A stretch of DNA of 64,000 nt from NCBI RefSeq assembly GCF_025336545.1, contig NZ_JAODBU010000007.1, positions 186,001 to 250,000 of the forward strand. Reading direction: 5' to 3'. Below are positions 52,848-61,246 of the stretch, piece after piece. This stretch comes from Eubacterium_U album (GTDB lineage Bacteria; Bacillota; Clostridia; Lachnospirales; Lachnospiraceae). The translations under genes were made by a program, and so were the position numbers. Position 1 is the stretch's first letter, and each line of letters starts with the position of its first letter. The notes below the pieces were generated by a model that had not been told where the DNA came from, did no database searches, and saw nothing but the letters and a program-made list of their open reading frames with translations.

Positions 52848-53843
52848 ATGTTACATATTTTATTAATTTTATTAAAAATAATAGGAATTATTCTGCTGGC
52901 AAGTCTTGCTTTAGTTGCGCTGTTGTTTATTTTACCGGCATCATATAAGATTGAAGGAATAAAAAATAAAGAACAAAGTTATTTAACAATTCATGGTGGA
53001 TGGCTTTTTCATCTTCTTCATTTTAATATGGAATACAGTGAAGAACTGAAGTATTCATTGAGAATTTTTGGATTAAAAATTTTTAGTGATGATACTGATG
53101 AAAATGAATATGATTCTTATGAAACATTTGAAAATGACAAAAAATATGAAAAACGTGGCAGTACAGAAGATAATGATAAAAATATGAATTCTGTAGAGAG
53201 TGACGATTTCATAAAAGCCGGACAAGAATTTAAGGGTGATAATATTGAGGGAAAAGCTTTGGCAAACAGTCAGAAAAATTTAGATAAAGAAAGTGTAGAT
53301 GAACGTCGGTCTTATATTAACAAAGAAGAATCATCAACCGATGAAGAGAATAGTGATTTAGACTATAAAGTAAAGCAGTTAATAGAGTTTATTAAAAATA
53401 TATGGTTTAAATGTAGAAAACTATTTGGTAAAATAAAGCATAAGGTTCGAAGCACAAAACACAAATTTAAAAATAATCAAAAAAAATTTAAATATTTAAT
53501 AGAGTATTTAAAGAGTGAAGAAGTAAAAACTGCATATAACTATATTAAAAGTAAGACAAAGCAGATTGTAAAGTTACTGAAACCTAAAAAAATAAGAGGA
53601 AAACTTGAGTTTGGATTTGACAGCCCGGACAAGACGGGAAAGATGCTTGGAGTTATTGCAGTTGTATGTACTGCGTTAAAGCTTAATATGGATAATTTTC
53701 AAATAGAACCTGATTTTGAAAACAAGAAATTTAACGGAATAATCAAGGCGTGGGGACATTTTTCTATAGGAGTTGTAGGTGTTTATATTTTACAGATTTA
53801 TATGAAAGATGAAGTGCATGCCGTTATTGATAAGTTTAGTTGA
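52848..53843 (+). CDS. DUF2953-family membrane-anchored protein (YtfI-like)
   Basis: The 331-residue protein begins with one long membrane segment (about 6-29, LLILLKIIGIILLASLALVALLFIL). Then comes SLRIFGLKIF and a highly charged Lys/Glu/Asp/Asn/Ser region (about 75-230) with no clear structure. The end resembles the family C-terminus (KIRGKLEFGFDSPDKTGKMLGVIAVVCTALKLNMDNFQIEPDFENKKFNGIIKAWGHFSIGVVGVY). DUF2953 proteins are encoded beside gerW/ytfJ in Firmicutes, as here (a 4-base overlap with the longer form of the next frame, and 14 bases to its ATG). The role is presumably in sporulation or germination but is unproven. Confidence 0.82.
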   Translation: MLHILLILLKIIGIILLASLALVALLFILPASYKIEGIKNKEQSYLTIHGGWLFHLLHFNMEYSEELKYSLRIFGLKIFSDDTDENEYDSYETFENDKKYEKRGSTEDNDKNMNSVESDDFIKAGQEFKGDNIEGKALANSQKNLDKESVDERRSYINKEESSTDEENSDLDYKVKQLIEFIKNIWFKCRKLFGKIKHKVRSTKHKFKNNQKKFKYLIEYLKSEEVKTAYNYIKSKTKQIVKLLKPKKIRGKLEFGFDSPDKTGKMLGVIAVVCTALKLNMDNFQIEPDFENKKFNGIIKAWGHFSIGVVGVYILQIYMKDEVHAVIDKFS

Positions 53844-53857
53844 CAGGAGGTATTTAT

Positions 53858-54208
53858 ATGTCAGAAGATAGAAAAGCCACAGATGATTTACTAAGAGCAA
53901 TGGAAAAATTTATTACTACAAAATCTGTTGTAGGTGAAGCAATAACTGTTGGAGATACAATTATTCTTCCTATGGCTGATGTTTCTTTTGGAATGGGTGT
54001 TGGTACTTTTTCAAAAGATACAAGTGCAGGTGGAGGAGTTGGTGGAAAGATAACACCAAGTGCCGTATTGGTTATAAAAGATGGTTCTTCAAAACTTATC
54101 AGTATAAATGACCAGGATGGGTTCTCGAGAATCATTGATATGGTTCCTGATATTGTTAATAAATTTACAAGTAAAAATGATGATGCAGATACATTTGATG
54201 AAGAGTAA
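53858..54208 (+). CDS. ytfJ: GerW/YtfJ-family sporulation protein
   Basis: The 116-residue protein has the family core EAITVGDTIILPMADVSFGMGVGTFSKDTSAGGGVGGKITPSAVLVIKDGSSKLISINDQDGFSRIIDMVPDIVNKF. In Bacillus, YtfJ/GerW is needed for spore germination, probably in activation of the GerA-type receptors or cortex breakdown. The true start is the ATG at 53858 (MSEDRKATDD), preceded by AGGAGG. It follows the DUF2953 gene, a conserved pair. Confidence 0.9.
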   Translation: MSEDRKATDDLLRAMEKFITTKSVVGEAITVGDTIILPMADVSFGMGVGTFSKDTSAGGGVGGKITPSAVLVIKDGSSKLISINDQDGFSRIIDMVPDIVNKFTSKNDDADTFDEE

Positions 54209-54246
54209 ATGAAAATTAAGAATTATTACAATTGATTTTTAGAAAT

Positions 54247-54294
54247 AAATTAATAAAAATGGCTTGTTTATAGGTTATTTTTATTAATTTTTTT
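54247..54294 (+). terminator. Terminator after the gerW gene
   Basis: A perfect 14-bp A/T stem, AAATTAATAAAAAT (54247-54260) with ATTTTTATTAATTT (54277-54290), has a 16-base loop and a run of T after it. It lies just before the small membrane peptide gene. Confidence 0.75.
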
Positions 54295-54329
54295 CATATA
54301 ATATCTATATAAAAACACTAGGAATTAAA

Positions 54330-54473
54330 ATGGGAAAAGTTTGTGGATTTGCTTTATTTTGGGTCGCGCTTGGAATGACTATAGCGTTAATAATAAGTAG
54401 CACTTTTTTAGTGGTATGCTTAATAATTATGTGCCTGATTTTAGGGTATAATCTTTTTTGCTCATGCAAATAA
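54330..54473 (+). CDS. Small membrane protein, 47 residues
   Basis: This short gene begins ATG at 54330 with AGGA about 6 bases upstream. It encodes MGKVCGFALFWVALGMTIAL, a hydrophobic stretch continuing through IISSTFLVVCLIIMCLILGYNL and a Cys-rich end (FCSCK). It has four to five Cys and two likely membrane helices. It lies between a terminator and metF, 22 bases before the metF start. I recall similar small proteins in Lachnospiraceae but no function. It is too short for ordinary ORF lists, yet codon content and the ribosome binding site support it. Confidence 0.65.
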   Translation: MGKVCGFALFWVALGMTIALIISSTFLVVCLIIMCLILGYNLFCSCK

Positions 54474-54495
54474 AATACAGAAAGGTAAATGAACA

Positions 54496-55371
54496 ATGAA
54501 CATAGCAGATTTATTTGAAGAAGGAAAAACAATATTTTCTTTTGAGGTATTTCCACCAAAGAAAGAAAGTGGAATAGAAACGGTATATGACACAATAGAA
54601 AAACTTACGGATTTGAAACCTGATTTTATTAGTGTTACTTATGGAGCAGGTGGAAGTGGAGTGACAAATCCTATAACAAAGGATATTTGCTCAAAAATTA
54701 AGAATGAATATAAATTAGAAACAATAGCTCATTTGTCATGCATTAATAACACAAAGGATGAAATAGATAAGATTCTTGAAGAATTAAAAAAAGAGGGAAT
54801 AGACAATATTTTAGCCTTAAGAGGTGACAGAGTTGAAGGCTTAGAACCTAAAAAAGATTTTACATATGCATCAGATTTAACAAAATATATTATGGACAAG
54901 GGTGGATTCCATGTTTCAGGAGCATGTTATCCTGAAGTACATATGGAAGCAAAAGATGCAGTTGATGATATAAAGAACTTAAAGAAAAAAGTGGATGCAG
55001 GAGCAGACCATTTGATTTCACAGTTGTTTTTTGATAATAGAGTATTCTACGATTTTCTGGAAAGAGCTAGAATTGCAGATATTAATGTACCGATTGAAGC
55101 CGGAATTATGCCTGTAACAAGTAAGAGCCAGATTGAAAGAATGGTTACAATGTGTGGAGCAAGTATTCCTGCATCATTATCAAGAATAATGCAGAGATAT
55201 GAATCAAATCCGGAAGCTTTAAGAGATGCAGGAATTGCATATGCGATTAATCAGATTATTGATTTGGCAGCTAATGGAGTTGATGGTGTACATATTTATA
55301 CAATGAACAATCCTTATGTAGCAAGAAAAATTACAGAAGGAGTTGAAAGTGTGGTTAAGCACAACAGATAA
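54496..55371 (+). CDS. metF: 5,10-methylenetetrahydrofolate reductase
   Basis: The 291-residue flavoenzyme reduces methylene-THF to methyl-THF, the methyl donor for methionine synthesis. It has FSFEVFPPKKESGIETVYDTIEKL, the DFISVTYGAGGSG motif, TIAHLSCINNTKDEI, NILALRGDRVEG, GACYPEVHMEAKDA and ADHLISQLFFDNRVFYDF. It is the first of three genes (metF, MetH reactivation domain, metH core) spaced by 8 bases and an 11-base overlap, a methionine synthesis operon. I see no SAM or T-box riboswitch before it. The start follows AAAGGT. Confidence 0.95.
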   Translation: MNIADLFEEGKTIFSFEVFPPKKESGIETVYDTIEKLTDLKPDFISVTYGAGGSGVTNPITKDICSKIKNEYKLETIAHLSCINNTKDEIDKILEELKKEGIDNILALRGDRVEGLEPKKDFTYASDLTKYIMDKGGFHVSGACYPEVHMEAKDAVDDIKNLKKKVDAGADHLISQLFFDNRVFYDFLERARIADINVPIEAGIMPVTSKSQIERMVTMCGASIPASLSRIMQRYESNPEALRDAGIAYAINQIIDLAANGVDGVHIYTMNNPYVARKITEGVESVVKHNR

Positions 55372-55379
55372 GGAATAAA

Positions 55380-56057
55380 ATGAGAGATAAAGACATAATA
55401 CTTGACTATGTAAATGTAAATGAAGCTTTAAGATATTTAGGATATGGGGATAATAAACCTGACAATAATACAAAAAAAATATTGGATATATGTAGTGAAG
55501 AATTGCTAAAGGTTATACAGCCTAAATATGTTTATAGAGTATTTGATTTAAATGAAGATTATTCTATAGATGGTGTGGATTTTGAATTAAAAGGAGAGGC
55601 AATAAAAAATCATCTTAAAGGATGTGAAAAAATTGCCATGATGTGTGTTACTTTATCTTCAGGAGTAGACTCTTTGATTAGAAGAAAGCAGATAGGAGAT
55701 ATGGCACAGGCGGCTATAATAGATAGCATGGCTTCAGCTGCAGTGGAACAGGTATGTGACAAGGTTGAAGAAATTATAAAAAAAGAATTTCCTCATTATG
55801 AATATACATGGAGATTTGGTGTTGGATATGATGATTTTCCGTTAGAATTGCAACAACAGTTTTTAAATGTTGTAAATGCATCAAAACAGATAGGCGTATG
55901 TGTTAATGATAGTTTTATGCTAACACCTACAAAATCAGTTACATGTATAATTGGTATGGGACATAATCTTAATACATCAAGCAAGAAGAGTTGCGATAAT
56001 TGCAGCTTTAGAGAAAAATGCCAATATAGGAAGGCGGGAAAGAACTGTGGACGTTAA
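55380..56057 (+). CDS. Methionine synthase reactivation domain protein (Met_synt_B12), separate subunit
   Basis: The 225-residue protein resembles the C-terminal B12-reactivation domain of MetH, which binds SAM and reductively methylates inactive cobalamin. Features are VNEALRYLGYG, VMCVTLSSGVDSLIRRKQIGDMAQAAIIDSMASAAVEQVCD, WRFGVGYDDFPLELQQQFLNVVNA and DSFMLTPTKSVTCIIGMGHN, where R-x-x-x-G-Y-D-D-F corresponds to the SAM-binding region. A short Cys-rich tail follows (CDNCSFREKCQYR). It is encoded separately between metF and the MetH core, and its gene overlaps metH by 11 bases, so it supplies the missing domain in trans. Confidence 0.88.
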   Translation: MRDKDIILDYVNVNEALRYLGYGDNKPDNNTKKILDICSEELLKVIQPKYVYRVFDLNEDYSIDGVDFELKGEAIKNHLKGCEKIAMMCVTLSSGVDSLIRRKQIGDMAQAAIIDSMASAAVEQVCDKVEEIIKKEFPHYEYTWRFGVGYDDFPLELQQQFLNVVNASKQIGVCVNDSFMLTPTKSVTCIIGMGHNLNTSSKKSCDNCSFREKCQYRKAGKNCGR

Positions 56058-58458
56058 AGAATTATTGAAAAAAGGATATATTGTTTTAGACGGAGCTATG
56101 GGAACCATGCTTCAGAAAAAAGGAATGAAGATGGGAGTGGTTCCTGAAACTTTGGGAATTACCAAACCTGATTGGATTATTGATATTCATAAACAATATA
56201 TTGAAGCCGGTTCGGATATTGTTTATGCAAATACATTTGGCGCAAACAGATATAAGTTAAAGGGTACAGGATATTCAACAGAAGAAATAATAAAAAAGGC
56301 AATTGAAAACGGTAGAAAAGCATGTGAAGGAAGCGAAAGTTATGTCGCTATTGACATAGGACCTATAGGACAACTTCTTGAACCGACAGGAAGTTTAAGC
56401 TTTGAAGAAGCATATGATATTTTTAAAGAAGAAATTCTTGCCGGAAAAGATGCAGATGTAATTGTAATTGAAACAATGACGGATTTGTTAGAAACAAAAG
56501 CAGCAGTATTGGCAGCTAAAGAAAATTCAAACTTACCGGTGTTTGTTACAATGACATTTGAAGAAAATAAGAGAACATTTACAGGATGTTCAGTCTCAGC
56601 AATGGTACTTACAATTGTGGGACTTGGGGTTGATGCAATTGGTGTAAATTGCTCTCTTGGACCTGACCAGTTAGCACCAATAGTAGAAGAAATAGGAAAA
56701 TGGTCAGATATTCCGGTAATTGTAAAGGCTAATGCAGGTTTGCCTGACCCTGTTACAAATGAATATGATGTAACACCTGAGCAGTTTGTTGAAGATTATA
56801 AACAGATGTTAAAATATGGTGCAAGAATATTTGGTGGATGTTGTGGTACAAATCCTGAGTATATTCGTGCTGTTAAAGCAATGCTTGTAGAAGCACAGAA
56901 GAATAATGAATTTGAATCAAACAGACAGGAAAGACAACTTGCAATATGTTCTCCTATTAATACTGTAGTAGTTAATCAGCCAAGAATTATCGGTGAAAGA
57001 ATCAATCCTACAGGTAAAAAGCGTTTTAAACAGGCGTTAGTTGAAAAAGATATGAACTATATTTTAGGACAGGCAACTGAACAGATAGAAGCCGGAGCTG
57101 AAATATTAGATGTAAATGTTGGTCATCCTGAAATCGATGAAAAAGAAATGATGATTAAGACTGTAAAAGAACTTCAAAGCATTGTTTCAGTTCCACTTCA
57201 GATCGATTCAACAAAACCGGAAGTTATTGAGGCGGCTTTGCGTGTTTATAATGGTAAGGCAATTGTAAACTCGGTAAATGGCGAAGATAAGGTGTTAGAC
57301 ACGATTCTACCTATAGTTAAGAAGTACGGTGCTGCAGTTATCGGACTTGCATTGGATGAAAATGGCATCCCTGCTGATTATAAAGGACGAGTAGAGATAG
57401 CAAAGAAAATTTTAAATAAAGCATTAAGTTATGGAATACCAAAAGAAGACGTCATTATAGACTGTTTGGTTTTAACTGTTTCAGCAGAACAGAAAGCTGC
57501 AGGAGAAACTTTAAAGGCATTAAATATTGTTAAAAATGAATTAGGATTAAGAACTGTTTTGGGTGTATCGAACATTTCATTTGGTTTACCAAACAGAGAA
57601 TTAGTAAATAAGACATTTTTGACAATGGCACTTACAAATGGACTTGATTTGCCTATTATGAATCCGAATGTTCCGTCAATGGTATGGGCTGTAAGAACTT
57701 ATAAGGTGCTTGCAGATATTGATAAAAATTCAATGGAATTTATTTCCCATGCGGATGAATATACAGAGGTAGTTGGAAACAGTAAAACAAAAGAAGGCGC
57801 AGTTCCAGCTGATAATGGTGATGCAAATGACGGTAAGAACAGTAAATTGCTAAAGGCAATGGAACAGGGACTTAAAAATGAAGGTGCAGAACTGACAAGA
57901 GCTTATCTTGAAAATAAAGACGCCATGGAAATAATAAATGATATGCTTATTCCGGCGTTAGATGTTGTTGGTGATAAATTTGAGAAAGGAAAAATATTCC
58001 TTCCACAGCTAATTATGGCAGCTGATGTTGCAAAAGTATGTTTTGATGAAGTTAAGAATTATATGTCAGCTAAAGGTGGTCAGTCAGAACAAAAAGGTAA
58101 GATTGTAATAGCTACTGTAAAAGGTGATATTCATGATATCGGAAAAAATATTGTGAAAGTAATTCTTGAAAACTATGGTTATAATGTAATTGACCTTGGA
58201 AGAGACGTGGACCCTATGAAGGTAGTAGAAGCTGTAAAGGAAAATGATGTAAAACTCGTAGGTTTATCAGCACTTATGACTACGACATTAGGTTCAATGG
58301 AAGATACTATTAATCTTTTGAAGGAAAATAATCTTGATTGCAAAATAATGGTCGGTGGAGCTGTGCTTACTGAAGATTATGCAATGAAAATCGGAGCTGA
58401 TTATTATGCAAAGGATGCAAAGCGAAGTGCAGATATTGCTAAAGAAGTTTTAGGATAA
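56047..58458 (+). CDS. metH: Cobalamin-dependent methionine synthase core (MetH without the reactivation domain)
   Basis: The enzyme moves a methyl group from methyl-THF to homocysteine through cobalamin. The 803-residue form has the homocysteine methyltransferase domain (IVLDGAMGTMLQ, FTGCSVSAM, GVNCSLGPDQ and GGCCGTNPEYI zinc Cys pair), the pterin-binding domain (IGERINPTGKKRFKQAL, LDVNVGHPEIDE) and the B12 module (helical cap, then DIHDIGKNIVKVILENYGY with axial His, VGLSALMTTTLGSM). It stops after the B12 domain. The likely start is GTG at 56047 (VDVKELLKKG), 11 bases before the end of the reactivation gene. The frame is open further upstream, but that part is antiparallel coding of the previous gene. 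Confidence 0.94.
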   Translation: MDVKELLKKGYIVLDGAMGTMLQKKGMKMGVVPETLGITKPDWIIDIHKQYIEAGSDIVYANTFGANRYKLKGTGYSTEEIIKKAIENGRKACEGSESYVAIDIGPIGQLLEPTGSLSFEEAYDIFKEEILAGKDADVIVIETMTDLLETKAAVLAAKENSNLPVFVTMTFEENKRTFTGCSVSAMVLTIVGLGVDAIGVNCSLGPDQLAPIVEEIGKWSDIPVIVKANAGLPDPVTNEYDVTPEQFVEDYKQMLKYGARIFGGCCGTNPEYIRAVKAMLVEAQKNNEFESNRQERQLAICSPINTVVVNQPRIIGERINPTGKKRFKQALVEKDMNYILGQATEQIEAGAEILDVNVGHPEIDEKEMMIKTVKELQSIVSVPLQIDSTKPEVIEAALRVYNGKAIVNSVNGEDKVLDTILPIVKKYGAAVIGLALDENGIPADYKGRVEIAKKILNKALSYGIPKEDVIIDCLVLTVSAEQKAAGETLKALNIVKNELGLRTVLGVSNISFGLPNRELVNKTFLTMALTNGLDLPIMNPNVPSMVWAVRTYKVLADIDKNSMEFISHADEYTEVVGNSKTKEGAVPADNGDANDGKNSKLLKAMEQGLKNEGAELTRAYLENKDAMEIINDMLIPALDVVGDKFEKGKIFLPQLIMAADVAKVCFDEVKNYMSAKGGQSEQKGKIVIATVKGDIHDIGKNIVKVILENYGYNVIDLGRDVDPMKVVEAVKENDVKLVGLSALMTTTLGSMEDTINLLKENNLDCKIMVGGAVLTEDYAMKIGADYYAKDAKRSADIAKEVLG

Positions 58459-58471
58459 AAAAGATATATTG

Positions 58472-58510
58472 CGGTGGTGTTGTGCTAAGGCCGGACCACC
58501 GTTTTGTTTT
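58472..58510 (+). terminator. Terminator after metH
   Basis: A 7-bp stem, CGGTGGT (58472-58478) with ACCACCG (58495-58501), is followed by TTTTGTTTT. It ends the methionine operon. Confidence 0.8.
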
Positions 58511-58584
58511 GAATCAATGTCTCAAATCGCTGTTGTGATATGTTCTGTGTTAGAAAAATAAATTTTGAGTAAAAAAATTAAAAA

Positions 58585-58611
58585 TAAAAAAGAACCAACT
58601 GCGTTGGTTCT
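58585..58611 (-). terminator. Terminator of rpmB
   Basis: A perfect 9-bp stem, AGAACCAAC (58591-58599) with GTTGGTTCT (58603-58611), has a 3-base loop. A-rich bases flank both sides, giving T-runs on the minus strand at its end. Confidence 0.85.
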
Positions 58612-58617
58612 TTTTTA

Positions 58618-58803
58618 TTAAGCACGTTCAACCTTACCTGATCTTAAGCAAGAAGTACAAACGTACATTTTCTTTGCGCCTCCGTTAACTTTAACTTTAA
58701 CAGATTTGATATTTGATTTCCACATTTTATTTGAACGTCTATGAGAATGGCTCACAGCGTTACCAAAATGAGCACCCTTATCGCAAATTTCACATTTAGC
58801 CAT
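58618..58803 (-). CDS. rpmB: 50S ribosomal protein L28
   Basis: The 61-residue protein has the L28 pattern MAKCEICDKGAHFGNAVSHSHRRSNKMWKSN...VCTSCLRSGKVERA. Both zinc-binding Cys pairs (CEIC and CTSC) are intact, so this is the zinc-containing form. It faces the asp23-fakA pair, the same arrangement as rpmB-yloU-yloV in Bacillus. The start follows AGGAGGTG. Confidence 0.97.
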   Translation of the reverse strand: MAKCEICDKGAHFGNAVSHSHRRSNKMWKSNIKSVKVKVNGGAKKMYVCTSCLRSGKVERA

Positions 58804-58950
58804 AATAGCACCTCCTTACACAAAACAATTAGGTCAAATTAACGTAATTGACCTGACACAAAGAGCATTCTAACAGAAAATATTGCAATTTGCAACAGTT
58901 TTTTGTATAAATATAAAAATAAATCCAACAAATTACCTATTTAAATAAGA

Positions 58951-59095
58951 AACAGTTCAGCCAAAAGCTCGAATCCGCAGATAAATCTGCTACTTCTCGC
59001 TTATTTGGCTCACCAAATGCCACCATACCATTAGGCCCAATAGCCTGCGAGCAGTCTTTGAACCTAATGGTATAGTGGCGCTTGGCTGAACTGTT
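58951..59095. repeat. Structured intergenic element, cloverleaf-like inverted repeat (145 bp)
   Basis: An outer stem of 14 bp, AACAGTTCAGCCAA (58951-58964) with TTGGCTGAACTGTT (59082-59095), encloses three arms. The first is a hairpin at about 58965-59002 (GCAG...CTGC core with extra pairs AAGC/GCTT and GAA/TTC). The second is ATTTGG-CTCA-CCAAAT at 59003-59018. The third is a 17-bp stem with one mismatch, GCCACCATACCATTAGG (59019-59035) with CCTAATGGTATAGTGGC (59063-59079), closed by a 27-base loop. It lies in the 383-base gap between divergent rpmB and asp23. A -10-like TATAAT follows at 59131-59136 for the asp23 transcript. Confidence 0.85.
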
Positions 59096-59186
59096 GATAA
59101 AATCTGCTTTTATTTTTTTAGAAAAGAATGTATAATATAGTAAGCTATGTATAAAAATGATTTTGAGATATACAGGAGGTATATAT

Positions 59187-59546
59187 ATGAAAGGAAAGAT
59201 GAATACTGATTTAGGTCAGGTTTTAATTAGCCCTGAAGTAATCGCTAAATATGCCGGAACAACAGCATGTGAATGTTTTGGTATTGTTGGTATGGCAATG
59301 GTAAGTGTAAAAGACGGTCTTGTTAAATTATTAAAGAGAGACAGCTTATCAAAAGGAATAAATGTTACAATTGATGAAAATAATGAGATTTCAATAGAAT
59401 TCCATGTTATTATCGCTTATGGTGTTAATATTTCTACAATAGCTGAGAATATTATTTCTAGTGTTAAGTATAAAGTAGAAGCTTATACAGGAATGACAGT
59501 TAAGAAAATTAATATATATGTTGAAGGAGTTAGAGTAATAGACTAA
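59187..59546 (+). CDS. Asp23/Gls24-family protein (YloU-like)
   Basis: The 119-residue protein has the family pattern GQVLISPEVIAKYAGTTACECFGIVGMAM...GINVTIDENNEISIEFHVIIAYGVNISTIAENIISSVKYKVEAYTGMTVKKINIYVEGVRVI. Asp23/Gls24 proteins are linked to cell-envelope stress and lipid homeostasis in Firmicutes. The start at 59187 (MKGKMNTDLG) follows AGGAGGT. It is 25 bases before fakA. In Bacillus the same pair is called yloU-yloV. Confidence 0.93.
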   Translation: MKGKMNTDLGQVLISPEVIAKYAGTTACECFGIVGMAMVSVKDGLVKLLKRDSLSKGINVTIDENNEISIEFHVIIAYGVNISTIAENIISSVKYKVEAYTGMTVKKINIYVEGVRVID

Positions 59547-59571
59547 CTAATTACTCAAGGAGGAAATTATT

Positions 59572-61230
59572 TTGGTTAATAAGATTGATGCTAGTATGTT
59601 TCAAAAAATGTTCTTAGCAGGAGCAAAAAATCTTGAAGCAAAGAAAGAATGGATTAATGAATTAAATGTATTCCCTGTACCGGATGGAGATACAGGTACA
59701 AATATGACATTAACAATTATGTCAGCAGCTAAAGAAGTAGGCGGAATTGAAAATCCTGATATGAAAGTAATTGCTAAAGCAATATCATCAGGTTCCTTAA
59801 GAGGAGCCAGAGGTAATTCAGGTGTTATCCTTTCCCAGTTATTCAGAGGATTCACAAAGGAAATTAAGACATGTGAAGAAATTGATGCAATGGTTTTAGC
59901 AAAAGCCTGCAATAGAGCGGTTGAAACAGCATACAAAGCAGTTATGAAACCTAAAGAAGGTACAATCCTTACAGTTGCAAAAGGAATGGCAGATAAAGCA
60001 GCACAAGTAGCTGAAACAGAAGAAGATTTAACAGTAATGATTGATGAAATCATTAAACATGGTGATGATGTACTTAATCAGACACCTGAAATGCTTCCTG
60101 TTTTAAAACAGGCCGGAGTTGTTGATTCAGGTGGACAGGGATTAATGCAGGTTGTAAAGGGTGCTTACGATGCATTCCTTGGAAAAGAAATAGACCTTAC
60201 AATAGAAGATGCAGCTAAACCGGTTGACAAGTCTAAATTAGAAGTTACAGATAATTTTGATATTAAATATGGATACTGCACTGAATTTATTATTAATTTA
60301 GATAAAGAAATGCCTATTGAAACAGAAAAAGAATTTAAAGCATATCTTGAATCTATAGGTGATTCTATTGTAGTTGTTGCTGATGATGAAGTAGTAAAGG
60401 TTCATGTTCATACTAATGATCCGGGACTTGCTATTCAGAAAGCTCTTACATTTGGATCTCTTTCAAAGATGAAGATTGATAATATGAGAGAAGAGCATCA
60501 GGAAAGATTAATTAAAGATGCTGAGAAAGTAGCAGCTCAACAGGAAGAAGAAAAAAAGAATGAGCCAAGAAAAGACTATGGATTTGTAGCAATTTCTGTA
60601 GGTGAAGGCTTAGATGAAATATTTAAGGGATTAGGAGTTGACTATATTATTTCAGGTGGTCAGACAATGAATCCAAGCACAGAAGATATTTTAGAGGCAG
60701 TTGATAAGATAAATGCCGATACAATATTTGTTCTTCCTAATAACAAGAATATTATTCTTGCAGCACAGCAGGCTGAAAGTTTAGTTGAAGATAAAAAGCT
60801 TGTTGTAATTCCATCAAAGACAGTTCCTCAGGGAATTGCAGCTATGATTGGATTTGTACAAGAATCTTCAGTAGAAGAAAACAAGGAATCAATGATTGAA
60901 AACATGTCATATATAAAGACAGGACAGTCAACTTACGCAGTAAGAGACACAGTTATTGATGATAAGGAAATTCATGAAGGAAATATTATGGGTATAGGTG
61001 ATGACGGAATCCTTTCAGTAGGTGAAGATATTGCTGATACAACAGTTGATATGATTCGTGAAATGGTTGATGAAGAATCAGAAATTGTCAGCCTTTACTA
61101 TGGTAGCGATGTGACAGAAGACGATGCAAATGAATTAGCAAAAAAAGTTGAAAAAGCACTTCCGGACGTAGAAGTAGAAGTTTATCCGGGTGGACAGCCA
61201 ATTTACTATTATATAGCATCAGTGGAATAG
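59572..61230 (+). CDS. fakA: Fatty acid kinase catalytic protein FakA (DAK2/DegV-like, YloV)
   Basis: FakA phosphorylates fatty acids bound by FakB proteins and feeds them into phospholipid synthesis. The 552-residue protein has the DAK2 phosphotransferase domain (about 1-200) with ELNVFPVPDGDTGTNMTLT, SLRGARGNSGVILSQLFRGF and AGVVDSGGQGLMQV. A middle domain with HVHTNDPG and a C-terminal YloV-type domain (SGGQTMNPSTEDIL, LPNNKNIILAAQQA, SKTVPQGIAAMI) follow. It starts with TTG at 59572 preceded by AAGGAGG. No FakB is encoded in the window. Confidence 0.93.
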   Translation: MVNKIDASMFQKMFLAGAKNLEAKKEWINELNVFPVPDGDTGTNMTLTIMSAAKEVGGIENPDMKVIAKAISSGSLRGARGNSGVILSQLFRGFTKEIKTCEEIDAMVLAKACNRAVETAYKAVMKPKEGTILTVAKGMADKAAQVAETEEDLTVMIDEIIKHGDDVLNQTPEMLPVLKQAGVVDSGGQGLMQVVKGAYDAFLGKEIDLTIEDAAKPVDKSKLEVTDNFDIKYGYCTEFIINLDKEMPIETEKEFKAYLESIGDSIVVVADDEVVKVHVHTNDPGLAIQKALTFGSLSKMKIDNMREEHQERLIKDAEKVAAQQEEEKKNEPRKDYGFVAISVGEGLDEIFKGLGVDYIISGGQTMNPSTEDILEAVDKINADTIFVLPNNKNIILAAQQAESLVEDKKLVVIPSKTVPQGIAAMIGFVQESSVEENKESMIENMSYIKTGQSTYAVRDTVIDDKEIHEGNIMGIGDDGILSVGEDIADTTVDMIREMVDEESEIVSLYYGSDVTEDDANELAKKVEKALPDVEVEVYPGGQPIYYYIASVE

Positions 61231-61246
61231 GCTTGGAGGAATACGT

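Noticed and set aside
55951..56046. Longer N-terminus of MetH
   Set aside because: This part is within the coding sequence of the reactivation gene in another frame and has no MetH similarity.
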